DNA of 64,000 bases from Nonomuraea sp. NEAU-A123 (GCF_018603905.1 NZ_JAHFZZ010000007.1:499376-563375); one strand, 5' to 3'; counted from the stretch's first letter, positions 52,061-61,198 are shown. Numbers and translations: made by a program. The notes: generated by a model not told the origin, from the sequence alone.

Positions 52061-52231
52061 TCAGCCCACGGTGCGCTGCTCCGTGCGGGCGCGGGTCTGG
52101 GCCAGGCGGTAGGAGTCGGTGCCGGTCTCGATGATGTTGCCGCCGAAGGTGAGTCGATCGACGATGGCGGCGCAGAGGCAAGGGTCAGTGAAGGTCTTGG
52201 TCCAGGAGGAGAAGGATTCGTTGGAGGCGGG
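52061..52231 (-). pseudogene. C-terminal fragment of an IstB-like transposition ATPase
   Basis: The minus strand reads PASNESFSSWTKTFTDP, then AAIVDRLTFGGNIIETGTDS and YRLAQTRAR before TGA. This is the usual end of IstB proteins of IS21-type elements (S-N-x-x-F-x-x-W then DRL then G-x-S-Y-R). Everything upstream, including the Walker motifs, is missing. It abuts the DUF2786 gene. Confidence 0.65.
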
Positions 52232-52240
52232 ATACAGGCG

Positions 52241-53425
52241 CTATCGGTCTCGCGCTCCGAGGCTGGCCTGATCGGCGGCGGTACGGCCGGCCGCCCAGCC
52301 CTCCCGGTCCCAGGACGTGCGGACCGCGTGCGAGACCAGGTTCGGGAACATGCGCTCGACCGCGTGCTCCACCTCCTGTTCGCGGGCCGCCAGGACCGGC
52401 ACCAGGTCGGTGCCCCGGCTGGCGCTCTCCTGTGAGACCGCACCCGCCGTGGCCTCGGCGAGCCGCTCCCCGATCCTGGAGGCGAACGCCGACAGGAATG
52501 ACTGGCGGAACGTCTTGTTCCTCGACCGGCCGGTGCCGTGCTTCTTGGTGCCCGAGTTCACCAGCGCGGTCTGCGCCTGCACCAGCAGCGAGGTGAACAG
52601 CACCTCCACCCAGGACAGGTCCGCCCAGAATCCCAGCACGGTGGCGAACCCCAGCTCCTTCGACCAGATCACCCGGCACCTGTTGGCCTCGGCGATGAGG
52701 TCGAGCAGCACGGCCTTGGGCTGCTCGTACGGCGCGTCGATGCCGACCCGGATGCCCGCCGGGGCCTCACCTCCGCCTGGCTGTGCGTCCAGCATCGCCG
52801 CGTCGATGCTGTACTTCGCCATCAAGCTCTGCGCCGCCGACGTGAACGTCTCCGCCTCCGCCTCGTACGTCGTCGACTCCGCCTTGGCAAGCAGCGCCCG
52901 CACCCGCGCGAACGTCTTCTCGCTGACCGCGTGCGAGCGTGCCTGGACCCTACAGCGGGCGGCCCCGGGCCGCGGGCTCAACGACTCCAGCCGCGGCAGC
53001 CCGGTCAGCAACCCCAGCAGCTCCAGCCCACCGGAGACGGTCACCAGTCGGCTGGCCCCGTCGCGCGCCTGCCGCGCCGCCAGGTAGCCGCCCTTCCACC
53101 ACACCGCGGCCTCCAGGCCGGCGAGTTGGTCGCGCCAGCGCTCATCCACCGTGGCCGGCGCGTAGGCCCGCATCTCCCAGGCGATGAGGTCAGCCGCCGC
53201 CCGCCCGTGCCAGTCGGTCAGCCGCCTGGCCGCGATCCTGACCACGTCGGCGGGCTGCCAGCCGTTCCGCCACAACCCCGAAATCGCACGGGTCACAACC
53301 TCCACCAGGACGCGATCGGCGTCGTCCCGGTCGGCCAGGAAGGCGGCGGCGGAGTCGAAGGCTGCCTCATCCTCGCGGGCAAGGGCCTCCATCGCCGCGC
53401 CGATCAGCTCATTAGCCTTACTCAC
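52241..53425 (-). CDS. DUF2786 domain-containing protein
   Basis: 394 residues from GTG 53425. The DUF2786 region is ARVRALLAKAESTTYEAEAE, then ETFTSAAQSLMAKYSIDAAM (residues 170-215), a helical motif with a conserved Lys-Ala-Glu-Ser core. It is flanked by an N-terminal helical domain with many Trp and a C-terminal helical domain with a basic segment (GTKKHGTGRSRNKTF). Cytosolic. Family members are common in actinomycetes and their function is unknown. Intact within a zone of IS remnants. Confidence 0.8.
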   Translation of the reverse strand: MSKANELIGAAMEALAREDEAAFDSAAAFLADRDDADRVLVEVVTRAISGLWRNGWQPADVVRIAARRLTDWHGRAAADLIAWEMRAYAPATVDERWRDQLAGLEAAVWWKGGYLAARQARDGASRLVTVSGGLELLGLLTGLPRLESLSPRPGAARCRVQARSHAVSEKTFARVRALLAKAESTTYEAEAETFTSAAQSLMAKYSIDAAMLDAQPGGGEAPAGIRVGIDAPYEQPKAVLLDLIAEANRCRVIWSKELGFATVLGFWADLSWVEVLFTSLLVQAQTALVNSGTKKHGTGRSRNKTFRQSFLSAFASRIGERLAEATAGAVSQESASRGTDLVPVLAAREQEVEHAVERMFPNLVSHAVRTSWDREGWAAGRTAADQASLGARDR

Positions 53426-53618
53426 ATGTGCCGTCCACCTTGAAGAAAGTCCGCCAGAACCCTACCGCGACGGAGCCTCGTCCCCTGCTCACCGGCGCGG
53501 TGGAAGGCGGCGAGGTCCTGACCGACCCCGGCTGACCCTGTACCGCGTCAAAACGCAACCGCAACAGCTCTGACCTGTGGTTTGACGGGGTTCATACCCG
53601 CAGGAAAGATCGCGTCTT

Positions 53619-53960
53619 GTGCCTATTCGCCTGCTCTATCTGATCACGCTTCGAGTGTTCGGCTGGCTGATGTTGCTGGGCCGCGGCCAGGCGTCGAAGG
53701 ACGCAGAGATCATGGTGTTGCGTCATGAGGTGGCGGTGCTGCGGCGGCAGGTCGGACGGCCGAAGCCGGACTGGGCCGATCGGGCTGTTCTTGCGGCGCT
53801 GGCTCAGTGGTTGCCGGCGGTGCTGCGCGGTCATCGGCTGGTCACTCCGGCAACGTTGCTGGCATGGCATCGTCGCTTGTGGCGCAAGGCCCGTGATGCG
53901 GGGGCGTTGAACGCGCTGGTGGCCAAGCCGTCCGGGCCGAAGACGCGCACAAAAGTCACA
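53619..53960 (+). mobile_element. N-terminal fragment of an IS transposase (integrase-core type)
   Basis: About 110 codons read PIRLLYLITLRVFGWLMLLG, ASKDAEIMVLRHEVAVLRRQ and then LVTPATLLAWHRRLWRKA, the typical beginning of an actinomycete integrase-core transposase. Homology stops near 53955, after which the frame runs into the antisense of the DUF4429 gene. The piece at 50487-50933 corresponds to the middle of the same type of protein in opposite orientation, so an inversion or two separate losses must be assumed. Confidence 0.75.
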
Positions 53961-53974
53961 TACGGGACAGCAGC

Positions 53975-54694
53975 TCAGCCTTCCGCCGCGACCTGTTCGA
54001 TCATGGGAGCTTGTACGGCGGCCAGCACGGCGGCGGCGAAGGGCAGGGAGTGATGCGTGGCTCCCCAGCCAATGCCGAACACCACGGAGGCGGGATCATT
54101 GTTGGGGTTGGAGAGGGCCTGGTGCCCACGGATGCGCAGCCGCAACGACCCGCGAGCGTCCTCCAGTGCATGCCAATCGACGCCCTCGATCTCGGTGATC
54201 GGGTAACGCCGGTCACCTGCCGCGTACTTGGCCGGGGAAGCTCCGGACGAGAACCAGGTGAAGGTGACAGCCTGCCCGTCGAAGGCGGCCTCACCGTCCC
54301 ATGCCTTGAAACTACGCGGCACCGAAGGACTGGCGATCAGGAACCGCTCAGCCGGACCGCGCTCGGACAGGGCCGCGCGCACCTCGTCGGCATACTGGTC
54401 GGCCAGCGTCTTCGTGGCGGCGGGCAGCACCAGCCGGTACGGATCGAGCGACTCCTGAAGCTGCCCCGTTGCCGCGGACATGACCGGATCGGCTCCCTCC
54501 CGGGGAACCACCCGCAACACCACCCTGCCGCGTGCACCAGGCTCCAGCATGACATCGGCCAGCGCGTCGTACGGCACGAACCGCTCACCGAGCTCCATGC
54601 TCAGTTTCGACGCCTTACCCGGCTCAGGCGTAATGCGCAGCCCGTCGTCCTCGAACTCCCACGCGCAACCTCGCCCCTTCAGTACGTCACCCAT
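53975..54694 (-). CDS. DUF4429 domain-containing protein
   Basis: 239 residues from ATG 54694. It contains two copies of the DUF4429 pattern: MGDVLKGRGCAWEFEDDGLR with FVPYDALADVMLEPG, and FKAWDGEAAFDGQAVTFTWF with YPITEIEGVDW. Both are PH-like beta domains. The closing HSLPFAAAVLAAVQA helix is typical. Cytosolic, function unknown. A longer frame upstream (to 55015) is low-complexity and unsupported. Its 3' end meets the IS fragment. Confidence 0.85.
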   Translation of the reverse strand: MGDVLKGRGCAWEFEDDGLRITPEPGKASKLSMELGERFVPYDALADVMLEPGARGRVVLRVVPREGADPVMSAATGQLQESLDPYRLVLPAATKTLADQYADEVRAALSERGPAERFLIASPSVPRSFKAWDGEAAFDGQAVTFTWFSSGASPAKYAAGDRRYPITEIEGVDWHALEDARGSLRLRIRGHQALSNPNNDPASVVFGIGWGATHHSLPFAAAVLAAVQAPMIEQVAAEG

Positions 54695-55178
54695 GCAAGC
54701 AAGGATAGGTGCCCGAACACTGGCGGCTGCGCAGACGGGCGGCCACCGCGACGAGCCGGGTGGGCCTGCGCACGTCGCTGCGCTACCCGCTCCCATGTCG
54801 GCCGCCGAGATGATCGGCTCCCCGCCCCGCTCCAGGGCCGCGACCGTGACGCTCCGTCCAGCAAGCCATCGTCGGATTCGAATACCCCGAAGGCATGGAA
54901 CTCCTCGCCCTGCTGGCCAGGCAGGATCGCGGGGGCTGGCGGCCGCGACGGCAGGGTCACGAGGCCCGCGAGTCGGAAGTAGCCGGCCTGCCAGGTTCAC
55001 CACCCAAGTGATCACCCGGGCGACAGGCCACTAGGTTGTCCCGTTCTTCAACGACCGCTTTCCCGGCGTTGTCCGGCCGGTTAGTTTCGATCATTAGATC
55101 TGGCATCTGATCGGACCTGCTCGCGGGCGCGATTCATCGCGCCCGCGGTGCGGTCCATGCAGCGGAGGAATCCCCCTG
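54695..55178. other. gene-poor stretch with a hairpin
   Basis: No gene is supported. A plus-strand frame around 54870-55012 (AIVGFEYPEGMELLALLARQ) has protein-like composition but no start, probably a decayed fragment. A 12-bp perfect stem with a 2-base loop lies at 55122-55147, 31 bases before the next gene, within its presumed leader. Confidence 0.45.
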
Positions 55179-56594
55179 ATGCGAGTTGTCCCACTGCTAA
55201 CCGCGACGGTCGCCATCCTGACCGGCCTGACCAGCTTGGCCACCCCGGCCACGGCACAGGCCAAGCCGGCCGACACCACCCACACGCGACACATCGAGGT
55301 CCGCCGCGACCGCCCGGACCCGCGGGTGCCGGTCGTCGTACGAAAGTCCGGCGAGGCACTCATCGACCTGAACGCGTCCGCACCAGGCACCGACTGGGCG
55401 TCAGCGGGCGCCGAATCGGCGGTCGTGTCCATCTCGGTCGACAACCGATATGTCACCGACCTCGTGGTCTCCGGCGCCCAGCCCCTTCACCGGCAGCTCG
55501 CGCTGGGCCGACTCACCGCAGGGGTGCATCAGCTGCGTCTGCACTACGCCGGCGAGCGCTCCGCCGCGACGAGCAAGTCCGTAGTGGTGGACACGCTGCG
55601 AGTCTCGACGTATGCCAAGGAAAGTCCCGAGTACCAGGTGCTGCGGTACGCGCCTGTCGTCTATGGCCGCAACATCGCCGCCCTCGGAACCCCGTACCAG
55701 AACGCGACCACCGACACCCCGCTCATCGCCTGGCACGAGTCGGCACCGGCCCCCACACCCGGCCACACGAAGCTCACGTACTCGGTCGTGTGGAGCAACG
55801 AGGACGGCGGCACGAACACACCCGCACTGATGGCCCGCTGGGGCCGCACCACCGACATCGAGTGGATCTACAGCGTCGAAGTCGACGCGAACGGCGACCG
55901 GGTCGCGGGCAGCGACACCTACCAGGCCCCCGACCACCAGACGCTGCACTTCACCGGCCGGTACGAGAACGACCACGCCCTCCTGCAGACCTGTACCTCG
56001 AACAACAACATGTGCGACACCGTGGACGACCCCATGCGGTTCTTCCTGTCGTACCTGCCGACCCTCCCGGCCGACCAGGCCCGCGAGTACCTCATGGACG
56101 CCAACCCCTGGACGTACGAGATCATGGCCAAGGAGATGCTCCGCGAGGGCAAGATCGAAGCCCCCTCGGCCACCACACCGACCACGCCCGAGGTGAGCGA
56201 CCAGCGCAACTACCTGTTCGCGGTGGTCAAGAAGACCACGCAGCCGGCCAACGCGGGGGCGTCCTGGGTCGGCGTCTCGCTCGGCGTACGCCTGGTCAGC
56301 GGCGACACCGTCTATCTGTCACACCACCTGGACCCGACCTGGTCCCTCCAGCGCGACGACCCAGCGGCGACCACGGTCGAACTGCCCGCGGGCACCACGG
56401 CTGACGACATCGCCGAGGTGACCGCCCACCGCGTCGTGGTCGGCATCGACACCGGCGCCACCGTGCACGTCACCGCGATCAAGCGCGGCTTCCTCCTCGG
56501 CCAGAACTACCTCCCCCAGCAGTCGTTCCTGACCTGGAACGGCGACGTCACCCTCGACAGCACCACCACCTCGGCTGTCCTCTGGCACCGCTGA
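55179..56594 (+). CDS. large secreted protein of unknown family
   Basis: 471 residues from ATG 55179 (ribosome-binding site ggagg 14 bases before, weak spacing). A signal peptide (VVPLLTATVAILTGLTSLAT) is cleaved near TAQA. The mature part looks all-beta and Thr/Asp-rich, with a Cys pair (QTCTSNNNMC) and several W-containing strands. I do not recognise a catalytic motif. Part of its C-terminal region (encoding ELPAGTTADDIAEVTAHRVV, 56383-56452) is duplicated at 63333-63402. A good terminator follows. Confidence 0.75.
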   Translation: MRVVPLLTATVAILTGLTSLATPATAQAKPADTTHTRHIEVRRDRPDPRVPVVVRKSGEALIDLNASAPGTDWASAGAESAVVSISVDNRYVTDLVVSGAQPLHRQLALGRLTAGVHQLRLHYAGERSAATSKSVVVDTLRVSTYAKESPEYQVLRYAPVVYGRNIAALGTPYQNATTDTPLIAWHESAPAPTPGHTKLTYSVVWSNEDGGTNTPALMARWGRTTDIEWIYSVEVDANGDRVAGSDTYQAPDHQTLHFTGRYENDHALLQTCTSNNNMCDTVDDPMRFFLSYLPTLPADQAREYLMDANPWTYEIMAKEMLREGKIEAPSATTPTTPEVSDQRNYLFAVVKKTTQPANAGASWVGVSLGVRLVSGDTVYLSHHLDPTWSLQRDDPAATTVELPAGTTADDIAEVTAHRVVVGIDTGATVHVTAIKRGFLLGQNYLPQQSFLTWNGDVTLDSTTTSAVLWHR

Positions 56595-56606
56595 CCCCAC
56601 CACGTG

Positions 56607-56629
56607 GCGGGCGCCGGATCGGCGCCCGC
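56607..56629. terminator. bidirectional terminator hairpin
   Basis: A 10-bp perfect GC stem (56607-56616 with 56620-56629) and 3-base loop between the convergent secreted-protein and membrane-protein genes. Confidence 0.8.
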
Positions 56630-56644
56630 CTGCTGGATCGCACG

Positions 56645-56989
56645 CTAAATGAAGGCGAGCGTCACCATCCAGCACAGCAGCGCACCGAACGCGGTGACCA
56701 ACCCGACCCGGATCCAGTGCGTGGCGAGCAGCAGACGCAGCAGCCGGCGGTCATTTCGACGGCTGAGGCGGATCTGGAGCGGCGCCCAGTACGTCGCGGT
56801 CGCGGCCAGCATGGCCGCCTCGACGGCGAGCGCGAGCCAGACGGCCCCAGCCCGGCACGTATGGCGACCGCAGGACGATGAGCAACACCGCGCCCAGGAG
56901 GGCGCTCCGCTGTGCGTGGTGAACAGGTTGACCAGCAGAACCAGCAAGGAGGCGGTCTCAACGCCGGCCGCGATCCGCAGTGTGCGCAT
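56645..56989 (-). CDS. small membrane protein, possibly frameshifted
   Basis: 114 residues as an intact frame. The start RTLRIAAGVETASLLVLLVN and the end AVWLALAVEAAMLAATATYW plus a C-terminal helix are normal membrane-protein sequence. The middle (SWARCCSSSCGRHTCRAG) is implausible. The next frame there reads SALLGAVLLIVLRSPYVPGW, which continues a helix naturally. Two compensating indels (about 56910 and 56850) would explain this, so the product is either altered or the sequence has errors. Start region resembles DUF3817 proteins. It lies 6 bases downstream of the next gene, same strand. Confidence 0.5.
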   Translation of the reverse strand: MRTLRIAAGVETASLLVLLVNLFTTHSGAPSWARCCSSSCGRHTCRAGAVWLALAVEAAMLAATATYWAPLQIRLSRRNDRRLLRLLLATHWIRVGLVTAFGALLCWMVTLAFI

Positions 56990-56995
56990 GTCAGG

Positions 56996-57469
56996 TCACG
57001 CTCCCGTGGCCGCGCCGGGACGTACGATCATCAAAACGACGACGACCGCCCACAGCAGGTTGTAGCTGCCGGCGAGCATGGACAGCGTGCGCAGCCGGTC
57101 GGGGTCGCCGGATCCGGCGAGCGCGTCGCGCTGGCGCGGATAGATCTGCAGCGCCAGCAGGACGCCCGCGGCGGCGGTGAGGGCAATGGCGACGGTGATC
57201 CAGATCTCGCCACTGCGGCCCTGGACGAAGGCCAGGACGATACCGGCGGCCGGCACGATCAAACCGAACGCGCTATAGCCACGGGTGATGCGGTGCAGCG
57301 CGACGGCCACAGCGCGATTGCGTTCTTGCGCGGCTTCCGGCACAGGCGCGCCGACTGTGACGTCGGCGACAACCGGGAGATAGCGGGGAAACAGGCTCGT
57401 CGCGACCGCCGAGCCTCCGACGAACACGATGCCGGCCAGGACATGCACCGACAGCAACAAATGTTCCAT
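56996..57469 (-). CDS. four-helix membrane protein (DUF2269-like)
   Basis: 157 residues. EHLLLSVHVLAGIVFVGGSA with a conserved His at 8 in the first helix, a second segment with HRITRGYSAFGLIVPAAGI, a third helix and a last LLWAVVVVLMIVRPG. The pattern of a His in helix 1 with a following small-residue helix is that of DUF2269/CopD-like integral membrane proteins. Inner membrane, function unknown. It is followed closely by the gene at 56989, likely an operon. Confidence 0.7.
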   Translation of the reverse strand: MEHLLLSVHVLAGIVFVGGSAVATSLFPRYLPVVADVTVGAPVPEAAQERNRAVAVALHRITRGYSAFGLIVPAAGIVLAFVQGRSGEIWITVAIALTAAAGVLLALQIYPRQRDALAGSGDPDRLRTLSMLAGSYNLLWAVVVVLMIVRPGAATGA

Positions 57470-57693
57470 GGGTTGTCTCTCTCTGGTTCAGGGCGCCTGG
57501 TGCTCAGCACGCAAGCATCAGGCGCCCTGATCGAGGGTCTAGGTAGCGAAGCGCGAGCCTGGTCGCTCGCTCTCCGGAAGGTTGTGCGGATCATCTGACA
57601 TATGACGTATGACAACGTCGATCTGAATCAGCCACGTATGTTCATGGGCTCGGACAAGGGCAGCGGCTCAATGAGCCGTGCTGAGACGCGCCG

Positions 57694-58455
57694 TCAGTCG
57701 TCCCAGCCGCTGGCGTCGAGGAAGCCCTGCCAGGTGATGTACGGAGCCTCGGGATGCCGCTGGTGCAGGATCTCGCCAGGCAGGGTCATGGGCGGCGCCT
57801 TGCGCGGATCGGCGAGGCCCTGCGCGATGATGGCGTCGGTCAGGACGCGGGCGCCACCGTGGCGGGGATAGACGGCGTGCACGCGATCGGCATATCCGGC
57901 GGGCAGCTCCTCGGGGCCGCCGGTCAGGTCCAGCCCGATGCCGTTCTGGGCGACCGTGATCTCCGGCGGGCGCCGGCGAGCGAATACCGGCGACTGGTGG
58001 AACCCGCTGGAGGTGTGCAAAGCGATGCCGTCCCAGACGGTGTCGATGCGCCGGTCGGTGATGCCGTGCTCCTCCAGGAACCGGGCGGCGAAGTCGGCAC
58101 CGTCGATCTCGAACCGCTGGCCGGTGTCGGCGCGTTCGGTCAGTCCCATGTCGTGCAGCACGCAGATGAGGAACATGACTTCGGCGTTGTAGTCGTGGCC
58201 CGGCCGAAGACCGGACTGCGCGGCGGCCGCTCGGCCGAACAGGAAGCTGCGCAGGCTGTGATTGCGCAGGTACGGCTCCTGCGCGTCCGTCACCAGCCGG
58301 TGGGCCGCCTGGGCGATACGCGTGGTGGGAAAGGACAGGTCAGCGTTCTGATCCCCGGCGTCGGCGGCGGAAGCACCAGGCATACCGACCGTCAGACCCG
58401 CCAGGCCGGCGAGACCGGCTCCCAGTAACGTGCGGCGGGGCAGGAAAGAGCTCAT
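57694..58455 (-). CDS. Tat-exported HD-domain protein (cyanamide-hydratase-like)
   Basis: 253 residues. The N-terminus (PRRTLLGAGLAGLAGLTVGM) has a twin-arginine signal. The rest is an HD-type metal-binding domain: NHSLRSFLFGR supplies the first His, CVLHDMGL the HD pair, and WDGIALHTSSGFHQ a further His. This order fits cyanamide-hydratase-like and similar small HD hydrolases. Activity unproven. It sits 23 bases downstream of a GlxA-type regulator gene, probably one transcript. Confidence 0.82.
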   Translation of the reverse strand: MSSFLPRRTLLGAGLAGLAGLTVGMPGASAADAGDQNADLSFPTTRIAQAAHRLVTDAQEPYLRNHSLRSFLFGRAAAAQSGLRPGHDYNAEVMFLICVLHDMGLTERADTGQRFEIDGADFAARFLEEHGITDRRIDTVWDGIALHTSSGFHQSPVFARRRPPEITVAQNGIGLDLTGGPEELPAGYADRVHAVYPRHGGARVLTDAIIAQGLADPRKAPPMTLPGEILHQRHPEAPYITWQGFLDASGWDD

Positions 58456-58478
58456 ACGGTCTCCTTGAGACAGTCATG

Positions 58479-59471
58479 TCATTGGATGAATGAGATGGCG
58501 CGGGAGGTGCGGAAGCGTTGGCGATACTCGGTCGGGGTCGTGCCGAGCACGTGCAGGAACGCCCGGCGCATCGACTCATCGGAGCCGAAACCACAGCTAC
58601 GGGCGACCGAGGCCACCCCGACGGCACTGGTCTCCAGAAGGACCTGCGCCGCCTCCACCCGGACCCGCTCGACGTACTGACCGGGGGTGAGCCCGACCTC
58701 ACGACGGAACAACCGGGTCAGATGACGCTCGCTCACCGCGGCACGGGCCGCCATCGCGGCGAGGCTGTGGTTCGCCGCCGGTTCGACCGCGACCGCGTCC
58801 AGGAGCCGCCGCAACGCGGGGTGGCGTGGCGTGGCGACGGCCTGACGAACGCTGAACTGCGACTGGCCGCCAGGGCGTTGCAGGAACACGACCATGTATT
58901 TCGCCACCGCCCGCGCGACGTCCGAACCGTGGTCCTCCTCGACCAGGGCGAGCGCCAGATCGATCCCGGCGGTGACCCCGGCCGAGGTCACCACCGGCCC
59001 ATCACGAACGTAGATCGCATCGGGCTCCACGGTGACCCGTGGAAACCGGGACGCCAGATCAGCGCAGGCGGCCCAGTGCGTCGTGGCCCGCCGCCCATCG
59101 AGCAGCCCCGCCTCCGCCAGCAGCAACGCACCCGTGCACACCGAGGCCACCCGACGCGCGCGATGACCGATCTCGCGCAGCAGGCTCAGGTACGCCGCGT
59201 CAGGGCGGTCACCGTCGGGGGGCGCGTATCCCGGCACCAGCAACGTGTCGACCGGCCCCTCGACATCGCCCAGAGCCAGGTCCGCCCCCAAAGGCACACC
59301 GATGTCCGTGCGTACGGGCCGCCCATCTACGGAAGCAAGCCGTATCTGGTAGCCGCCGGACCCATGCAGAACTTGCACTGGTCCGGCTACGTCCAGCAGC
59401 ACCACCCCGTCATAGACGGCCACAACCACATCTCCCACCCCACCAGCCTCGCCGCCCCCGGAAAAGTCCAC
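58479..59471 (-). CDS. GlxA-family transcriptional regulator (DJ-1/PfpI domain plus AraC HTH)
   Basis: 330 residues from GTG 59471. A GTG at 59438 closer to VVVAVYDGVVLLDVAGPVQV may be the real start. The N-terminal DJ-1/PfpI amidase-like domain has the nucleophile elbow VASVCTGALLLAEAG with Cys. The C-terminal AraC-type domain has both HTHs (LAAMAARAAVSERHLTRLFR and VASVARSCGFGSDESMRRAF). It probably controls the HD-domain gene 23 bases downstream. The inducer is unknown. Confidence 0.92.
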   Translation of the reverse strand: MDFSGGGEAGGVGDVVVAVYDGVVLLDVAGPVQVLHGSGGYQIRLASVDGRPVRTDIGVPLGADLALGDVEGPVDTLLVPGYAPPDGDRPDAAYLSLLREIGHRARRVASVCTGALLLAEAGLLDGRRATTHWAACADLASRFPRVTVEPDAIYVRDGPVVTSAGVTAGIDLALALVEEDHGSDVARAVAKYMVVFLQRPGGQSQFSVRQAVATPRHPALRRLLDAVAVEPAANHSLAAMAARAAVSERHLTRLFRREVGLTPGQYVERVRVEAAQVLLETSAVGVASVARSCGFGSDESMRRAFLHVLGTTPTEYRQRFRTSRAISFIQ

Positions 59472-59711
59472 AAGGACGACTAGCCCACAGATCCGGACAT
59501 TGCGGGTGCGTTCAAATTATTATCCCAAGCGAAAAGCAGTCCTTCGCGAATCCGGTATTCTGGAATATCAGGGAGTAATTAAAGTTTCACCCAACGGCTC
59601 CCCACACAAATTCACTGACACCGAGTTTCGGGTCTTCGTACAGGTAGTAAACGACCGAGAAGTCGCCGGCCCGACGCCGAAATCTGTCGACAACGCTGTC
59701 GCCGGCCACCT
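59472..59711. other. 240-base AT-richer gap
   Basis: Between the divergent GlxA-type and DUF5946-type genes. The segment 59510-59600 (ttattatcccaagcgaaaagc and around) is unusually AT-rich for this genome. I see no gene. Codon use in open frames across it is unlike the neighbours. Confidence 0.5.
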
Positions 59712-60212
59712 ATGTTGCAGACCATGACAGATAGCTCCAGCATGAGTCAGTGCGACTGCGGTGCGATTGCCGGCCCGCTGGGCGTGTGCGTGGACTATTA
59801 CCACGGAATCCTGGCCGAAGAGCAGGCCGATCCTCAGATGTACAGGTGGCACGCGCCTGTGGTCTGCGCGTATCTCCTTCAGCATCCTTCCAGAGCTCAT
59901 GAGAAGTACCTTGACGGTCAGTTCCGCCAACTACAGCTCTACGTGGACAAGGGCATTGACGCGCTGCTTCGCGTGGCGGCTCATCAGGTGGCGCGCAACA
60001 GGCGCGGGACGCAGTCGGGCTACGACATGGCGCCGTTGGCGGCATACGCGCCGCTCCCGCCGGATCGACCTCCTGGGCACTTCCGCGCTACGTTCTGCGA
60101 ATTGCCGTTCAGGGACGGCAGCTTCGTGTCTGATGGGCATCTGGCATACGGACACCGCATCGAAACCATCGCCGAAGCGACTGTGGAGTCCTGGAGATCC
60201 GCTCAAGCCTGA
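59712..60212 (+). CDS. DUF5946-like protein
   Basis: 166 residues from ATG 59712, with ATG 59724 equally possible. A Cys pair CDCGAIAG near the start, then DYYHGILAEEQADPQMYRWH and APVVCAYLLQHPSRAHEKYL match the DUF5946 pattern (metal-binding CxC, helix with Y-x-x-x-L, H and QHP). Cytosolic. Function unknown. The region is mildly lower in GC than neighbours, consistent with transfer. Confidence 0.65.
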   Translation: MLQTMTDSSSMSQCDCGAIAGPLGVCVDYYHGILAEEQADPQMYRWHAPVVCAYLLQHPSRAHEKYLDGQFRQLQLYVDKGIDALLRVAAHQVARNRRGTQSGYDMAPLAAYAPLPPDRPPGHFRATFCELPFRDGSFVSDGHLAYGHRIETIAEATVESWRSAQA

Positions 60213-60304
60213 TGCGCAAAAACTCGCGCGACATTATCCGCGCCTACTGCTCCAGCGGCGCACCTTGTCCGTCTTCGGCACGAGCACCCGCTGGCAGCGG
60301 CCGT

Positions 60305-61198
60305 TCATGAAGAAGTGACCAGGTCGTGAGCGGCCTCGGCGAAGGCGCGGACCCGGGCGGTGGCGCCATCGGCCCGCCACAGCAGCCCCCATCGCAGCGG
60401 CGGGGCATCGCTGATGCGGACGTAGGCGACGTCGGGGCGCGCGTAGTAGCGCCTGGCCTGGGCTCCGACGGGGAAAGCGCCGTGCCCGGCGCCGATGAGG
60501 GTGAGCATCTCGTTGAACGTCGAGGCCGCGGGTCCCGGCTCGATCGGTCGTCCGCTGGGGGTGGTATGCGGGGTACGGTCCTGTCGCAACGAGACGGGCA
60601 GGGTGTCCGGCAACTGGAGCAGCTTCACCCTGGCCAGATCGTCGAGCGAGATCGACGTACGGCGGGCGAACGCATGCTGGGACGGCACGGCCAGCATGCG
60701 CGCCTCGGACACCAGCACCGGACCGGTGACGATGCCCGGCTCCTCGATGGGGAACGTCCCCAGCGCCAGGTCGATCTGGCCGTCACGCAGCCAAGGCATG
60801 AGATCGACCATCTGCGCTTCACGAAGCTGAACCTCGCAGTCCGGCAGACGCCGGCGGAACAACTCGGCGGCCCCGGCGAGCAGTTGCCCGCCCGCCGCAC
60901 CGACGAAGGCCACCCGCAAGGTGCCGGTCAGGCCGCGGCCGGCGTCGATCGCCCGCGCGAATGCGGCGGCGATCTGGTCCCAGGCGGGCCGGACCTCCTC
61001 ATATAGCTGGCGCCCCGCCCGCGTCAGCTCCACGCGACGGCTGGTACGGGTGAACAACGGCACCCCGGTCCGGCGCTCCAGCTTGGCGATCGTCTGGCTG
61101 ATCCGGGCGGTCGACACGCGCAGCCGCTCAGCGGTACGGCCGAAGTGCAGTTCCTCGGCCAAGGTCAGGAACGCGTCCAGTTCATGCCGCTCGAGCAT
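60305..61198 (-). CDS. LysR-family transcriptional regulator
   Basis: 297 residues from ATG 61198 (ggggggtgag before it). The longer frame upstream is antisense of the SnoaL-like gene. The HTH is HELDAFLTLAEELHFGRTAE, then LRVSTARISQTIAKLERRTG, with VPLFTRTSRRVELT next. The effector domain is normal in length. Divergent from the SnoaL-like and FAD-oxidase genes with 126 bases between, so it likely controls them. The effector is unknown. Confidence 0.92.
   Translation of the reverse strand: MLERHELDAFLTLAEELHFGRTAERLRVSTARISQTIAKLERRTGVPLFTRTSRRVELTRAGRQLYEEVRPAWDQIAAAFARAIDAGRGLTGTLRVAFVGAAGGQLLAGAAELFRRRLPDCEVQLREAQMVDLMPWLRDGQIDLALGTFPIEEPGIVTGPVLVSEARMLAVPSQHAFARRTSISLDDLARVKLLQLPDTLPVSLRQDRTPHTTPSGRPIEPGPAASTFNEMLTLIGAGHGAFPVGAQARRYYARPDVAYVRISDAPPLRWGLLWRADGATARVRAFAEAAHDLVTSS

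Noticed and set aside
60213..60304. possible tail of another gene after the DUF5946-like gene
   Set aside because: An open frame (LLLQRRTLSVFGTSTRWQRP) exists but is too short and without context to support a feature.
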